From Psoroptes ovis (lineage: Eukaryota > Arthropoda > Arachnida > Sarcoptiformes > Psoroptidae): a stretch of DNA of 64,000 nucleotides. This document shows positions 1 to 10,595 of the stretch, one piece after another. A program made the translations under genes and the position numbers. A model generated the notes under the pieces. It made no database searches, was not told where the DNA came from, and saw nothing but the letters and a program-made list of their open reading frames with translations. Location: the NCBI GenBank assembly GCA_002943765.1, contig PQWQ01000008.1, positions 2,046,001 to 2,110,000 of the forward strand, in the 5' to 3' direction. Position 1 is the first letter of the stretch, and every line of letters begins with the position of its first letter.

Positions 1-169
1 ACACGTACTGTGATATACAATACAAAAACAAAACAATAATAATAATATATCAAAGTTTATATTTTTTGAATTTGAAAATTCTCAATATTTTGATTTGATT
101 CGATTGAAAATATTATTATTTTACATATGAAGACCAGCCCAATAATATATAAATAACGACATTAATTAT

Positions 170-2923
170 TTATTTTAATATGAAACGATTTAAATGGCCA
201 TCATCGTTTAAATACAGACATTTAGATGGATATGATATCATTGATTGATTTTTATTTATTGATTGTTGTTGCTGTTGTTGATAATTTCTTAATATTTTAT
301 CATTATTTTGATTGATTTGATGATGATCATCAATATTTTTCTCAATAAATAAATATATTTCATTTAATAATCGTCTATTTGATTCAATCGAATCTTTTAA
401 CCTGAATCGAATTAAGTAAATTAACTAGAATTCGAATGTTAATTGATCGAATGAAACTTACTTTTCCCTGTCAAACAATCGATTCGCGTGGATACGTCTA
501 CAAATTTCACCATTTAATTCCGAATCAAACAACGGGATACCGAAATGACAATCAAATAAACACCAATCATCATCTTGGATGTCATTTGATGTATTAAAGT
601 TGATAAATGTCAAATAACCACAAACACGATCAAGATTAATATATTTTCGCAACGATTCGATTGCTCGATGTCGACATAATTGATCATGAATATCATTGCT
701 CGGTTGCTGATCATCAGCGACATCTTTATCCAACAATGGCAGTGGTAAGTAATACAATTGCTGCTGATGTTGGTGTCGTTGATTATCTTTGCTCATTCTG
801 GATGCTGAATGATTAGGCAAATTCGGTGCATTCAATGCTGATGGATATGTTTGCAGCAGAATTGGATTGAATATAATTGTTTCGTTTATGGCAATCAATG
901 CATTCGATATCGTTACAATAGTTGAATCACGACCCCATGGTTGTATCAACAGGTAATTATAATTATATAATATTTCAGGCAGACAAGTTATTCGTTCACC
1001 TTTTGGAATGAGAAATGATATTGGACCCGAACGGGTTATAGAATAAAGAAAAATTTTAAACCATATTGAATTAACTATTGATGATAATGAACCAAAATAT
1101 GCAATAGATAAATCCATGGAAAATATTTTCATTTCATTTAATGGTGCAATTGATATAATAAATTCATAATTACGCATCAATAAACGTTTACATGATTCAC
1201 TATCCAAATTCAATAGACTTTCACATCGTATAAGATCTAATCCCAAACCTTTTAATGGATCTTCATTGGTATTTGAATTATTAATGATTAAATCTTTTGT
1301 TAGCTCAAAATTATTTCGTAGAAATTGTATTGTTTTACTCAATACCATTGCATGCAAGAAATATCGTTCAGCTTCACCACCTTCACCATATTCTTCATTA
1401 TTGAATGCTTCGATTTTCGATAATTCAGTAATGAAATTATCCATAGATTCATCGGATAGTTTTCCAACTTCGAACATTGTAACGGCATGTGATTTTAAAC
1501 CGGGCGATAGATTGCCCATCATCAAAAATGCGGCCAATGTTGAATCATACAACAGAGCTATACGTTTTTGATTATCATTGGATGATGGTAAAGGTGATGA
1601 CACGGATGGTGAGGCTATGGTTGCGTCATTTATTGAAGCATCATCCGAACAACGTTTTTGATTATCGTTCGGTTCGGTAGTGATGGACAGACTTGCGATC
1701 GATGCTGTTTCATCCATCATATTCAATGAATCAATAAAATTTTCTTTCAAATCAAATGTTTTCTGTTGATTCAATGGACTAGCAGTAAGGTTTGAAGGGT
1801 TCATCGTTGATGGCGATGATGACATGTGTTTGAGCCATGAATCATGACAATTATTAACATTTAAATCATTATTCTTTTTGAATGCAAATCCAAGCCGACA
1901 ATACATTGATATTGCATTTTTGACTAAGTTCAAATCAATTTTAAGCACTTCGGATAATTCTACGATCGTAGTTTTTTCATCGATCGATACGAATATTTTA
2001 TACAATAATTTCTCGAAATAATCTCCAGTGATTCGATTCATAACGAAACCTTCCAACGGTGGAATGTATATGAGATCATTATCATCGATAATTAAATCGA
2101 AATAAATTAATCCTTTCATATAAAGACTTAGTACGACATCATGCGGGAAATTACCGGCTGGAAATGATTTCTTTAAATCATTCACAATGATATCGATAAC
2201 AATCTTTTCGGCCGGTGTAACCATTGATTTGATATCATCTTCAGTTATGTACCCGGGACGTATAGTCCACCAAAAATCAATGAATAGATTTTCAACCGGT
2301 TTGGTTGGCAACAATTCTTTGATCGGTTTCTTGATCATACCCAAGAATTTTTTCGATGATTTATATTGATTCATTATATCAATATATTGATTACGTCCAA
2401 TACCCATCAATCGAAAACAATCGGCAGCCGTAAAATTCGGTAGCGTATCATAATTTTTTTCCTGTTCAATCATTTGAATGAATATTGTTTGATAATATTG
2501 AAACGGTGTTATACGCATACCATTTATCAGGTATTCAGATAAATGATATGGAAACAGCATATAATGTTCACGGCTAAAACGTAACAGCTGTTCATAATAT
2601 AATCGTTGATTTTTTTCCACGTGTCGTACTGTGACAAAATATAGAATTGTCAATTAAAGGCTTGAATTCAATGCTTTAAATTACATACTTAAATTATCTT
2701 TATAACGTAATTGATTTTGTATGGAATATTCTTTAATTTTTTTACCATATTCATCTTGATTATCAATCAACTGTTTATTTTTTTGATGGAAATAGTTCAA
2801 TTAGAAAATTATTAATAATTTTTGATTCGAATAACAAATTACCGATTGAATTTCGGGTGGTAAACGATTCCAAGGAATGTTTTTAGCAATATAATATTCA
2901 ATGTCCATTTTTTGGCTGCTCAT
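170..2923 (-). CDS. FAM91A1: FAM91 family protein (FAM91A1 homolog), TGN vesicle-capture adaptor
   Basis: Four exons read on the minus strand: 2843-2923, 2689-2770, 462-2628 and 170-401. All junctions are GT..AG and the spliced frame gives 853 aa. Recognisable family blocks are the N-terminus (NIPWNRLPPEIQS), YEQLLRFSREHYMLFPYHLS, LPNFTAADCFRLMGIGRNQY, PPLEGFVMNRITGDYFEKLL and ALLYDSTLAAFLMMGNLSP. The last exon matches the end of the family (SYPSKCLYLNDDGHLNRFIL) but carries a Gln/Asn run. The large exon alone looks like a 731-aa ORF, but its first residues (MTILYFVT) are intronic. In vertebrates FAM91A1 binds TBC1D23 and WDR11 and helps golgins capture endosome-derived vesicles at the trans-Golgi. 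The start at 2923 could instead be the next Met at 2908, where human FAM91A1 begins (MNIDVEF). Confidence 0.93.
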
Positions 2924-3739
2924 TAGTTAGTCAGACATTGAATCAATCAAAGAATTAATCAAACCAGATTGAAATTGAAAAATTTCCAACACGTCAAAAA
3001 CCAAAACAAAAAAAAATGTAAATATTCGAAAAATGCGAAAGTAACGCCATCTTTTGTTGATGATTTTAATCACTGTTTTTCACAGAAACGCCGCGCCATC
3101 TATTGTCGTAAATTAATAACACTAATGACAAAAAAATCTATCATTTTCATTCTTAAATTCTTACAACATTTAGTTGGTTTGGATTTGTTCACGAATCAAG
3201 ATTCTTTGATTCATCATCATAGGGAGAGAATGAAAACGAACCACGAATGAATCTCGAAGAACCATGAATAATCAAAAAAGAGAGAATTTCCTATGTGAAG
3301 CAAGAGAAATAAATGTGAAAAAATTCTCATAGAAAAACCTAGATATTCAAATGCTGTGAACCGAATTTCTGTTTGGTTGATGGTGGTGGGGGCATACATA
3401 CACACACACATACACTGAGAGAGAGACCTCAAAAATTTTCTCATCAGAAAAATGCTTCAGCATTCGAATAGAATGCGGAGATAGATATGTGAATAAAGTG
3501 AGAGAGAAACAGAAAAAATCAAACGAATCAACCGAACAAATAAACAAACGATTGTTTGTTCGTATGTGAGTTGGTCTGTGTGAGAGAAAACACCACCGAG
3601 AATCAAAGTCACGACGACGATATCGCCATTGATAGATATTTATGTGCCCTTAAACATTTGAAAACATCATCATCATCAGCCATTCACTGTCAAACAACAT
3701 GTGTGTATGATGAGTGAGTGTGTAGGTACAAATGAACAA

Positions 3740-3769
3740 ATTCATTTGATTTGATTAAATCAAATGAAT
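3740..3769. repeat. Hairpin, 13-bp perfect arms, 4-nt loop
   Basis: The arm ATTCATTTGATTT (3740-3752) is followed by GATT and its exact reverse complement AAATCAAATGAAT (3757-3769). Its function is unknown. Confidence 0.85.
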
Positions 3770-3816
3770 AAATGTTTGTATCTTATTTGTATGTGATTTT
3801 TCTTAGTTTGAATAAA

Positions 3817-3849
3817 TTTCACTGAGAAAAATATTTTTTCTCAGTGAAA
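3817..3849. repeat. Hairpin, 15-bp perfect arms, 3-nt loop
   Basis: TTTCACTGAGAAAAA (3817-3831) is followed by TAT and its exact reverse complement (3835-3849). It lies 75 bp from another perfect hairpin. Confidence 0.85.
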
Positions 3850-4492
3850 GAAAAACAAATAGAGACTATTGTTTGTTCATGGTGAATCTTTGATCGGGCA
3901 AAATTCGATGGGAAATTTTTCCATTTCGCAAATTCCTTGAATCATTCAATTTCTGTCATTCGAAATCAACGTGGTCAAATTCATACGAATTGGTCAAAAA
4001 TGTCAAAGTCTTCAAGTTTTGATTAATCCATTTAATCATTCATTCAATCCAATTACAATTTGTACATAATAATTCAATATCGTTAGTTACATAATCAAAA
4101 AATAATAGAAACAAATACTAATAATAATAAATAACAATATGTGATGATGCTACATATGAGTGTCTATTTTACACATGTGTTTGTGATCGAAAATGAATTT
4201 CAAGTACACAAAGGATTTTTCTATGGAAAATGATTGGTGGTGCACATGATTACAGAGATTGGTGAGGATGAGAATATTTACATGAAAATTATGAGTGAAT
4301 TCGAGTTGGAACTTTTTTGTACAAATCATCTGGTTGTTCGAATAATCGCCGAACACCGGCATTCATTGATGATACATGAGTGTTGTTGGTGGATGAATGG
4401 TGGTTGAGTGAGAAAGGTCGATGAGATTATCACATTTTATCAAAAACAAACGAAGAAATAATCGATTTATTTAATCGATTTTGATCAATTGA

Positions 4493-5653
4493 TCAAAGTT
4501 GATTTGTCGTCGTTGATGTATTTGTGATTGTTGTTGTCGGTGTTTGATGAATATTTTCATCCAAATTATCAGTACCAGTATTGATGATATTATCATTGAT
4601 CATATGATTATCATTATTACGATTAGTATTGGCATTGGCATTATTAGTGTTAAGATTGAAATTATCATTAAAATAATTGTAATTATTATCAATATCATCA
4701 TTAATCATTGCAAAATTATTATTGCAATTTGTCAAATAATTAACAATATCTTTAAGGCCACGAAATGCGGCCAAATGCAGTGGATGCCAACCATCTTGAT
4801 TCGATAGATTTGGATTTGCACCATTTAATACTAATAATTTCAGCCATGATATATCACGTCCTTCAATGGAATTGAATTGAATTGAAAAATGATTAATTTT
4901 TTTTAATTAAAATATTTTGATTCAAAAATAAATACCTAATAATAAACAATAATGTAATGCTGTTTGTCCATTAATGAATACATTTAAATCATCTGGTTTT
5001 GTATATTTGAGAATCATTGACAGCTGTTCATAATCATCATTTCGTATTAGCTCTAATATTTTTCGAGCAATCAGTAGTTTATTTTGATAGGAATTCTGTT
5101 GGTGCTGTTGTTGATGATGATCAATCATCAATGATTTGGTAGATTGTCGATCTTGGGCCGGTGTCACTGAGCTCGTATTGATTATCATACATTTTTGATT
5201 ATTCATCTTGAATCTGGGATTGTGATTTTGAACAAGATTCATCGATGTTTGATGATGATGATGATGATGATGATGAAATCGATTAATTTGAAATGTTGTT
5301 TGAGATGTTTGAATAGCTGTTGCTGCTGCTGTGGTAGTTGATTGTTGTCTATGATGATGATCATCAACATCAATATCATCACAGTTAATCAATGTTTGTC
5401 GATGATTTAATCGAATGGTTGTTGTTGTTTGATCATCAAATGATGATTGATCAATTGTTGTTGGCGGTGTTCGTGATGGTGATAATGGAAAATCATTCAA
5501 AACAATGCTATTATCATTGATAGTTTGAGCAGTGCTGTTGCTGTTGCTGTTTGAATATAAATTCCTCGTTGTTTTACATAGTAAATGTGTATGATGATCA
5601 TGATCATCATTATCATTTGAATCAAAATCTATAGTGTTCATCTCTAATATCAT
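4493..5653 (-). CDS. Nrarp-like ankyrin-repeat protein
   Basis: Two exons, 4936-5653 and 4493-4860, give 361 aa. Joining them restores two ankyrin repeats: KILELIRNDDYEQLSMILKY, then NGQTALHYCLLLG running into RDISWLKLLVLNGANPNL, then DGWHPLHLAAFRGLKDIVNY. The order and wording resemble vertebrate Nrarp (GQTALHQSVIDG, LVKLLVKFGAD, DGWSALHIAAFGGHQDIV). Nrarp binds the Notch intracellular domain-CSL complex and damps Notch signalling. Unlike the ~114-aa vertebrate protein, this one has about 185 disordered His/Gln/Asn/Thr-rich residues before the repeats and an Asn-rich tail after them, and an intron splits the repeats. Orthology to Nrarp is inferred from two repeats only; another small ankyrin family is possible. 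The start is the first Met after an in-frame stop; Met at 5641 is an alternative. Confidence 0.72.
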
Positions 5654-6788
5654 ATTACTTTGTTTTAGATTAATTTATTTATTTTATTAATTACTCTTAA
5701 TTACTTTAATTAATTAATTAATTTTGATTGATTAATTACGTCGTTGATTAATATCGTTGATCAGGTGGTTTTTGAATTCGATTTTTTCTCAATTTTCTGT
5801 CGAATAAGGACAATTTTGGTTGATCAAATGTTGATTGAATATCAAGAATTCATTGTTGATTTGAATGTTGATTTCGATTTGATTCGATTTTCAAAGATTT
5901 TTCACCCGAATTATTTGAAAATTCATCAAAATACAAAACACACACATTGATTTATGGACCTTTTTCAAACACAAGGAATGTGTTAATTATGGATTCAAAT
6001 CAATGAATGAATCGAATATTTTCTTGGTGTTTAAGCGCAGCTGTCGTCTTCGTTGTCGGTGTTTTATCAATGAGACAAAAGCAAAGATGAAAATCAAAAA
6101 AAAAAATTTTCGAACGTTTTTTTCGTTCTGTCATTCATTCGAAAGCATTCGATACACAACGATTGAATGTAGGGTCGTTTTTTTGGATGAGCAGCAGCAT
6201 ACAACACATTCCTCTCCTCTTGATGTCCTTTGACATTGATGTACATGTAGTTTTACGGTGCTAGCAGCAGTGGTAGTGGCGACTGTTTTGGTTTATAGCA
6301 GCATACAAAACAGTTGCTATCGATTCACTGAAAAAAACTAGAAAACCAGTGGTAGTAGTATGAAGTTAAGTACGGTGGTTGTAAACTGATATGACCCTAA
6401 CACTCTCATGCCCTTCATTGTTCTGTCATTCACATCATGACATTCGATGTCACAAAAAAAAAATTCGTAACCTGTAACAGTCGACGATGCTACTACCACA
6501 CTGTGCTCCTCACTATGACGTCCTCCCAGAAAAAAAGGACCCTACTTACCCTGTGGACGACAAAATTTAAGAAAAAAATTTTTTTTGTGTTCGAATTTTT
6601 TTTCTTTAAGAAAAAAAAAATTTCCCACAGGCCTATCCCCTCTGTCGTCGTCTTCCTTTCGGCAATTTCCTTTGCCATTATTGAGCCTATGAGCTGTGTA
6701 TTCACATACACACAGAAAAATATGCATATTCTCAGGCAAAATTCGATCAATTTGCCAACTTTTACCCACTGGTTGGTTGGTTGTATTA

Positions 6789-6863
6789 GGTTGTCCCATA
6801 AGTTCTTGCTGTTTTTCAAATGGAAAAAAATCTTAAAAAACGGCAAGAACTTATGGGACAACC
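6789..6863. mobile_element. Mariner-like miniature element, subfamily A
   Basis: A 75-bp foldback element. The left end GGTTGTCCCATAAGTTCTTG is mirrored exactly at the right end for 21 bp, then extends with one mismatch to about 28 bp. It follows a TA at 6787-6788; the right-hand TA is changed to CA. The ends resemble the GGTTGTCCxxxAAGTT termini of mariner transposons. No transposase is present. Confidence 0.8.
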
Positions 6864-7153
6864 CAATATATACACAGCAAGCACAGTGTTTGACCTATCA
6901 AGGACAACTTGTTGGTTTTATTTTGTTTTTAGTTTGTCCTTTATTTTTTTTGGTGCACTGCGAAAAAAAATATGTGAAAATTAACAAAAAGGACCCTAAG
7001 CAGCAAAAAAGCTTAGAGCTGAACCTAAGAAACCAGAAAAAAAATTGGTTCTTATTCGAAATGCGCAACAAGTGGTATTTTGGTCAATTATTCCATTTGT
7101 CAGTCGCGAACGTGATGGTCACGTTGTGCTTTTTGCAGCATGAATTTTGCTCA

Positions 7154-7172
7154 GCCCGAGTCACGCTCGGGC
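7154..7172. repeat. GC-rich stem-loop (GCCCGAG/CTCGGGC)
   Basis: GCCCGAG (7154-7160), loop TCACG, then CTCGGGC (7166-7172). It stands out in an AT-rich setting and is the first of several stem-loops over the next 700 bp. Confidence 0.8.
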
Positions 7173-7508
7173 ATTTCACATTGCATTAATAGAAACAGTG
7201 ACAGCTGAGTGGTCGATTTTCAACGATTGATTTCGACTGTTAGTTGGGTAAAATGAGAAAAAATTTCTCATCATTCTTAGACTATATTTTGGTGTTTGTT
7301 TGTATCATGGGAATTTTTTTTCTTTGCCTAATTCAGTACCAATTACTACCACCAACACCGACACATGATGATACATTGTGTGAATTGTCCAATGTGAAAT
7401 GGTGGTTGCTGGTGATGGCCACAATGAGAAACAAATGAAAATCTTATGGACTTTTTCAGTGTGTGTGTGTGTGACCATAAGAAAAATAGGTAAGACTTGT
7501 TAATATAA

Positions 7509-7584
7509 GGATGTCCGAAAAGTTTTTGCCGATTATATCAGAAAGAAATTATTAGAAAATTGGCAAGAACTTTTCGGACAACCT
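7509..7584. mobile_element. Mariner-like miniature element, subfamily A
   Basis: The ends are AGGATGTCCGAAAAGTTTTT (left) and the reverse complement of AGGTTGTCCGAAAAGTTCTT (right). The interior GCCGATTATATC is shared with the copies at 8689 and, with changes, 23456. No coding capacity. Confidence 0.8.
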
Positions 7585-7695
7585 AATACATTGTGTATGC
7601 ACTATGTGAACTTTCAATGTCAAAATTTGAAGAAAAAAGTAAGCGCAACAAGTCTTGAATGAGAAATGAATGAGCGCCCAGCCGGTTTACTGGCT

Positions 7696-7847
7696 CTCAC
7701 CGCTCTCAGGGTGAGCGTGGGAATCGTGAAATTCTTGCGCTGTTTGTGTGGTGTTGGTGGTGGAAAATTTCACCAACCGCCAGCTTTAAGTCTTTGGCTG
7801 TTGGTGATGAGAACCTCTAAGAAATTCATATTTCTTAGTGTGGTTCT
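7696..7847. repeat. Chain of three stem-loops, two of them competing
   Basis: CTCACC (7696-7701) pairs with GGTGAG (7710-7715). CACCAAC (7771-7777) can pair either upstream with GTTGGTG (7753-7759) or, as CACCAACCGCCA (7771-7782), downstream with TGGCTGTTGGTG (7795-7806, one mismatch). A two-part hairpin follows: AGAACC (7810-7815) with GGTTCT (7842-7847) and TAAGAAAT (7818-7825) with ATTTCTTA (7830-7837). Seen directly; whether it is transcribed is unknown. Confidence 0.7.
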
Positions 7848-8688
7848 AAGACTGGCAGAGATAAGTGTTTTCGAAGGTTTTAAAGCTTAAAGATAATTTG
7901 TTTTCACCCTTAGGCACCCAATAAAAAAAAATTCGAATTAACGCCGTGATTAGTAAGAGTAAGCATAGTTAAGCAATCTTTACTTAGTGAACAGGTGGAC
8001 AGGTTTAAGAATGGATGGCTCCCAGATATCATTTCGCGCCAGTGACAATAATCATCTCCAGGAGAATTTTTTCCCAGAGAATTTTTCTCAGGGAATTTGC
8101 CGGGAAATTTCGAAAACTTTCTCAGAAATTTGCCGGCAAATTTCTCGGAAATTTTCTAGAATTTTTTTTCTTGGAAACTTCCTAAAACTTTCTTGAAACT
8201 TCACGTAAGTTTTCCGGGAAAAACTTTCGGGAATTATTTCAAAATTTAGTTCGATGACCGAATGACTAAATAATATGTCACTTTTATTCACATATATTTA
8301 CGGACGATAACCTAAATAATAATCATTTCATTCAATTACATCCTTTGAAAAAAATTGAAAAAAATAAAGGAGTTCCAAAATTTTATGGGCTTGGATTTTT
8401 TACATTTTAGGGCCTTTGGGCGGAAATCGATCCAATGTACAATTCAATTTGACAATGTGCATATTGTCAACAATTACACGTACTCATATACACGTATACA
8501 CACCAAGGAAACCATTGAAAGCAAAAAAAAAAACCTTAGTGCCCCGAAGGCATAGGACCGCGAAGACCTAATGCGGACATCAAAGTCACCAAAATACAAC
8601 GAAATTTAACCTTTGAATAAGGCAAAGAGAAGATGAAAGGTCAAAAAATCCTGAAAGCTTAGCACCTTAAGCAAAAAAAGAGATATTA

Positions 8689-8762
8689 GATTGTCCGAAA
8701 AGTTTTTTCCGATTATATCGTAGGTAATCATGAGAAAATCAGCAAGAACTTATCGGACAACC
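8689..8762. mobile_element. Mariner-like miniature element, subfamily A
   Basis: A 74-bp foldback flanked by TA on both sides (8687-8688 and 8763-8764), the target duplication expected of Tc1/mariner elements. The ends are GATTGTCCGAAAAGTTTTTT and the inverse of GGTTGTCCGATAAGTTCTTG, with interior CCGATTATATCG. Non-coding. Confidence 0.85.
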
Positions 8763-9487
8763 TAATATCAAAGGTACTAAGACATTTGAAAACCTTAAAC
8801 ACTCACAAAGAGAAGACCCTAAGTGAAATTTTTGAGGAGAAAATTTTCCGGAAAAGAAGAAAAAATTTCCTGAAATTTTTTTTTCTGAAAAATTTTTTTC
8901 CGAAAAAAAATGAAATTTCAAAATCAACCACCAAACCAAGCCAAAGACACCAAGCCAACAAATCAACAAACAAATACAAAACCAACACCACAACACAACA
9001 GGATGGGCGAAGTAAACAACTCGAGTTTATTCATTTCAATTCAATTCAATCATTGAATTGACCAGAAATGGGAAAATTTTTTTTTTTTCGTAAATTTTCC
9101 CATAGAACTTTGCATATTTTTTTTTTTTTTTGGCAAGAAGGCTCATTCAACGTCCATTTTCATTCGTTCGATTTTCGAATGTTTTTTTTTTGTCACACAC
9201 GCAAATGGCTGTGGTCTGAATGACGAATGACCGTTGCGTAATTTGCAAAAAAAAAAAAAAATTAACGAATTTATCAGTTGAATCATTGGGTGAATATATG
9301 TATGATTCGATATGAGAAGACTATGAGAAATGACAACGAAAAAAAAATGGAAAAAATCGTTTGAATTTTTTTTCAAAACGATTAATGGATGAATGTAAGC
9401 TTGTTGAATGATGTTTATTTTATTTTTCTGTTATTCGTTATGATAAATAAATAACGAACATTATTTGATTTTGACCGTTGAATTTTT

Positions 9488-9605
9488 CCAACGAAATGCC
9501 GGCGACGTAGCACTACGTTTGTTGGCTTGTGATAATTTAATCAGTGTTGACGTAGTACTACGTCACGTTTTGCATTAGGTATTAATAGTTGCCGGCACTC
9601 GTTGG
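9488..9605. mobile_element. Candidate new terminal-inverted-repeat element with paired palindromes (locus P1)
   Basis: The left end CCAACGAAATGCCGGC (9488-9503) is mirrored at the right by GCCGGCACTCGTTGG (9591-9605). Inside are two palindromes, GACGTAGCACTACGT (9504-9518) and the perfect GACGTAGTACTACGTC (9549-9564), 45 bp apart start to start. The second palindrome ends 26 nt before the right GCCGGC. The same layout recurs at 26.1 and 31.4 kb and in altered form at 35.5 kb. No target duplication is clear and no protein is encoded, so calling it mobile is an inference. Confidence 0.6.
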
Positions 9606-9745
9606 ATTAAATGCTGTGATTATCCACCGGATATTTTCGGGACGTATTTTTTTTCCGATGGAAAAACAAAATTTAATTCGTTATTTATGCTGCTGCTGTG
9701 GCTGTTTTGTGTTTGTCTGTTGATTTTTTCAACAGTTTTTTTTTC

Positions 9746-9811
9746 ATTTATGATTTGATTTGATTGAAAATTTTACAAACGGAAAATTTTCAATCAAATC
9801 AAATCATAAAT
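9746..9811. repeat. Perfect 29-bp inverted repeat, 8-nt spacer
   Basis: Positions 9746-9774 are the exact reverse complement of 9783-9811; the spacer is ACAAACGG. The arms contain the GATTTGATTTGATTG core. There is no similarity to the mariner-like elements nearby. It could form a pre-miRNA-sized hairpin or be a recently formed palindrome. Confidence 0.9.
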
Positions 9812-10422
9812 CAACGAATATGGAAAATTTGAAAAATTGAAAAAAATTCAACGAAATATCGAAGCCTAAAAACTTTCAACCGAATTTTTTCTGGTCCAAA
9901 ACAATTTTTGCCCGAAGCAATTTTTTTTTTCGAAGCTAAATTTGAAGGTCATCCAGCGATCATAATGATGACCAATGATCGGTGGTGACCATTCAACTAC
10001 CATGGACCATTCATGACCATGGACCACGGTAAAAAATTTCAAAAATTTCTGGAATTTTTTTCTTTTCTTTGAAATTCAAAGAAAGAAATAATTTCTTTTC
10101 TTTTCACTGAAATAAAAAAAAAATTTTCCCACAAAATTTTTTTTTTGTGGGGAAAAAAATTTTGAAAATTTAGTTGAAATTTCGGCCACCAGATGGCTGT
10201 AGTTTTGGTGTGATTTTTCAAAAAGTCACGTGACTTGCAGAAAAATGTCAGATGATTTTCTCAATTTTTTTTTACAATTCATTGATTGTGTCTGATTGTG
10301 GCTGATGACGAGCTTTGTTTACATTGAAATGTATAAACCACACATGCACACAGACAGTTAGATTTATGAAACAATCAAGCAGCAACAGCAACAACAGCAG
10401 CAGCAGCAACAGAAACGCAATA

Positions 10423-10458
10423 TGGCAATGAATTTTGATGAAAATCGAATGAATTAAT
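10423..10458 (+). other. Short upstream ORF before YKT6
   Basis: ATG at 10423 opens an 11-codon ORF (MAMNFDENRMN) that stops 137 bp before the YKT6 start. It lies just after a CAG/CAA-rich stretch. Whether it is in the YKT6 leader depends on the transcription start, which cannot be seen. Confidence 0.3.
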
Positions 10459-10595
10459 CTGAATTTTAATTGATTTAAAAGGTTAAAACCTTTGAATTTT
10501 TTTGTGGTTAATCAATTTTCGAGCACCGATTTCAACAGATTAAATGTGATTTATTTCTGCTGCTTTTAACATTCGAAAATATTTACGAAACAAAA

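Larger units (their letters stand above)
2924..4492. other. Intergenic region, FAM91 promoter side and Nrarp-like 3' side
   Basis: No ORF here has family similarity or coding character. The region should hold the FAM91 promoter (just above 2923) and the 3' end of the Nrarp-like gene (below 4493). It contains two near-perfect short hairpins at 3740-3769 and 3817-3849, listed separately. The rest is AT-rich simple sequence with purine-rich GAGAGA and ACACAC tracts near 3400-3600. Confidence 0.6.
5654..10595. other. 4.9-kb gene-poor repeat island
   Basis: No convincing protein gene lies here. The longest ORF (6437-7189, plus) is low-complexity Lys/Phe/Leu sequence that runs through a mariner-like miniature element, so it was rejected. 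The island holds three such elements (6789, 7509, 8689), a run of stem-loops (7154-7847), a palindrome-bearing element (9488-9605), a perfect 29-bp inverted repeat (9746-9811) and several stretches of imperfect GGAAATTTTCC-type repeats (8047-8230, 8820-8910, 10030-10160). The last 250 bp are the leader and promoter side of YKT6, including a short upstream ORF at 10423-10458. Confidence 0.65.

Noticed and set aside
2187..2369. Plus-strand ORFs antisense to the FAM91 gene and similar shadows over other genes
   Set aside because: They lie opposite well-supported coding exons and show no independent evidence.
6437..7189. 250-aa ORF on the plus strand
   Set aside because: Low-complexity Lys/Phe/Leu protein that runs through a mariner-like foldback element and poly-A/T runs; no domain or splice context.
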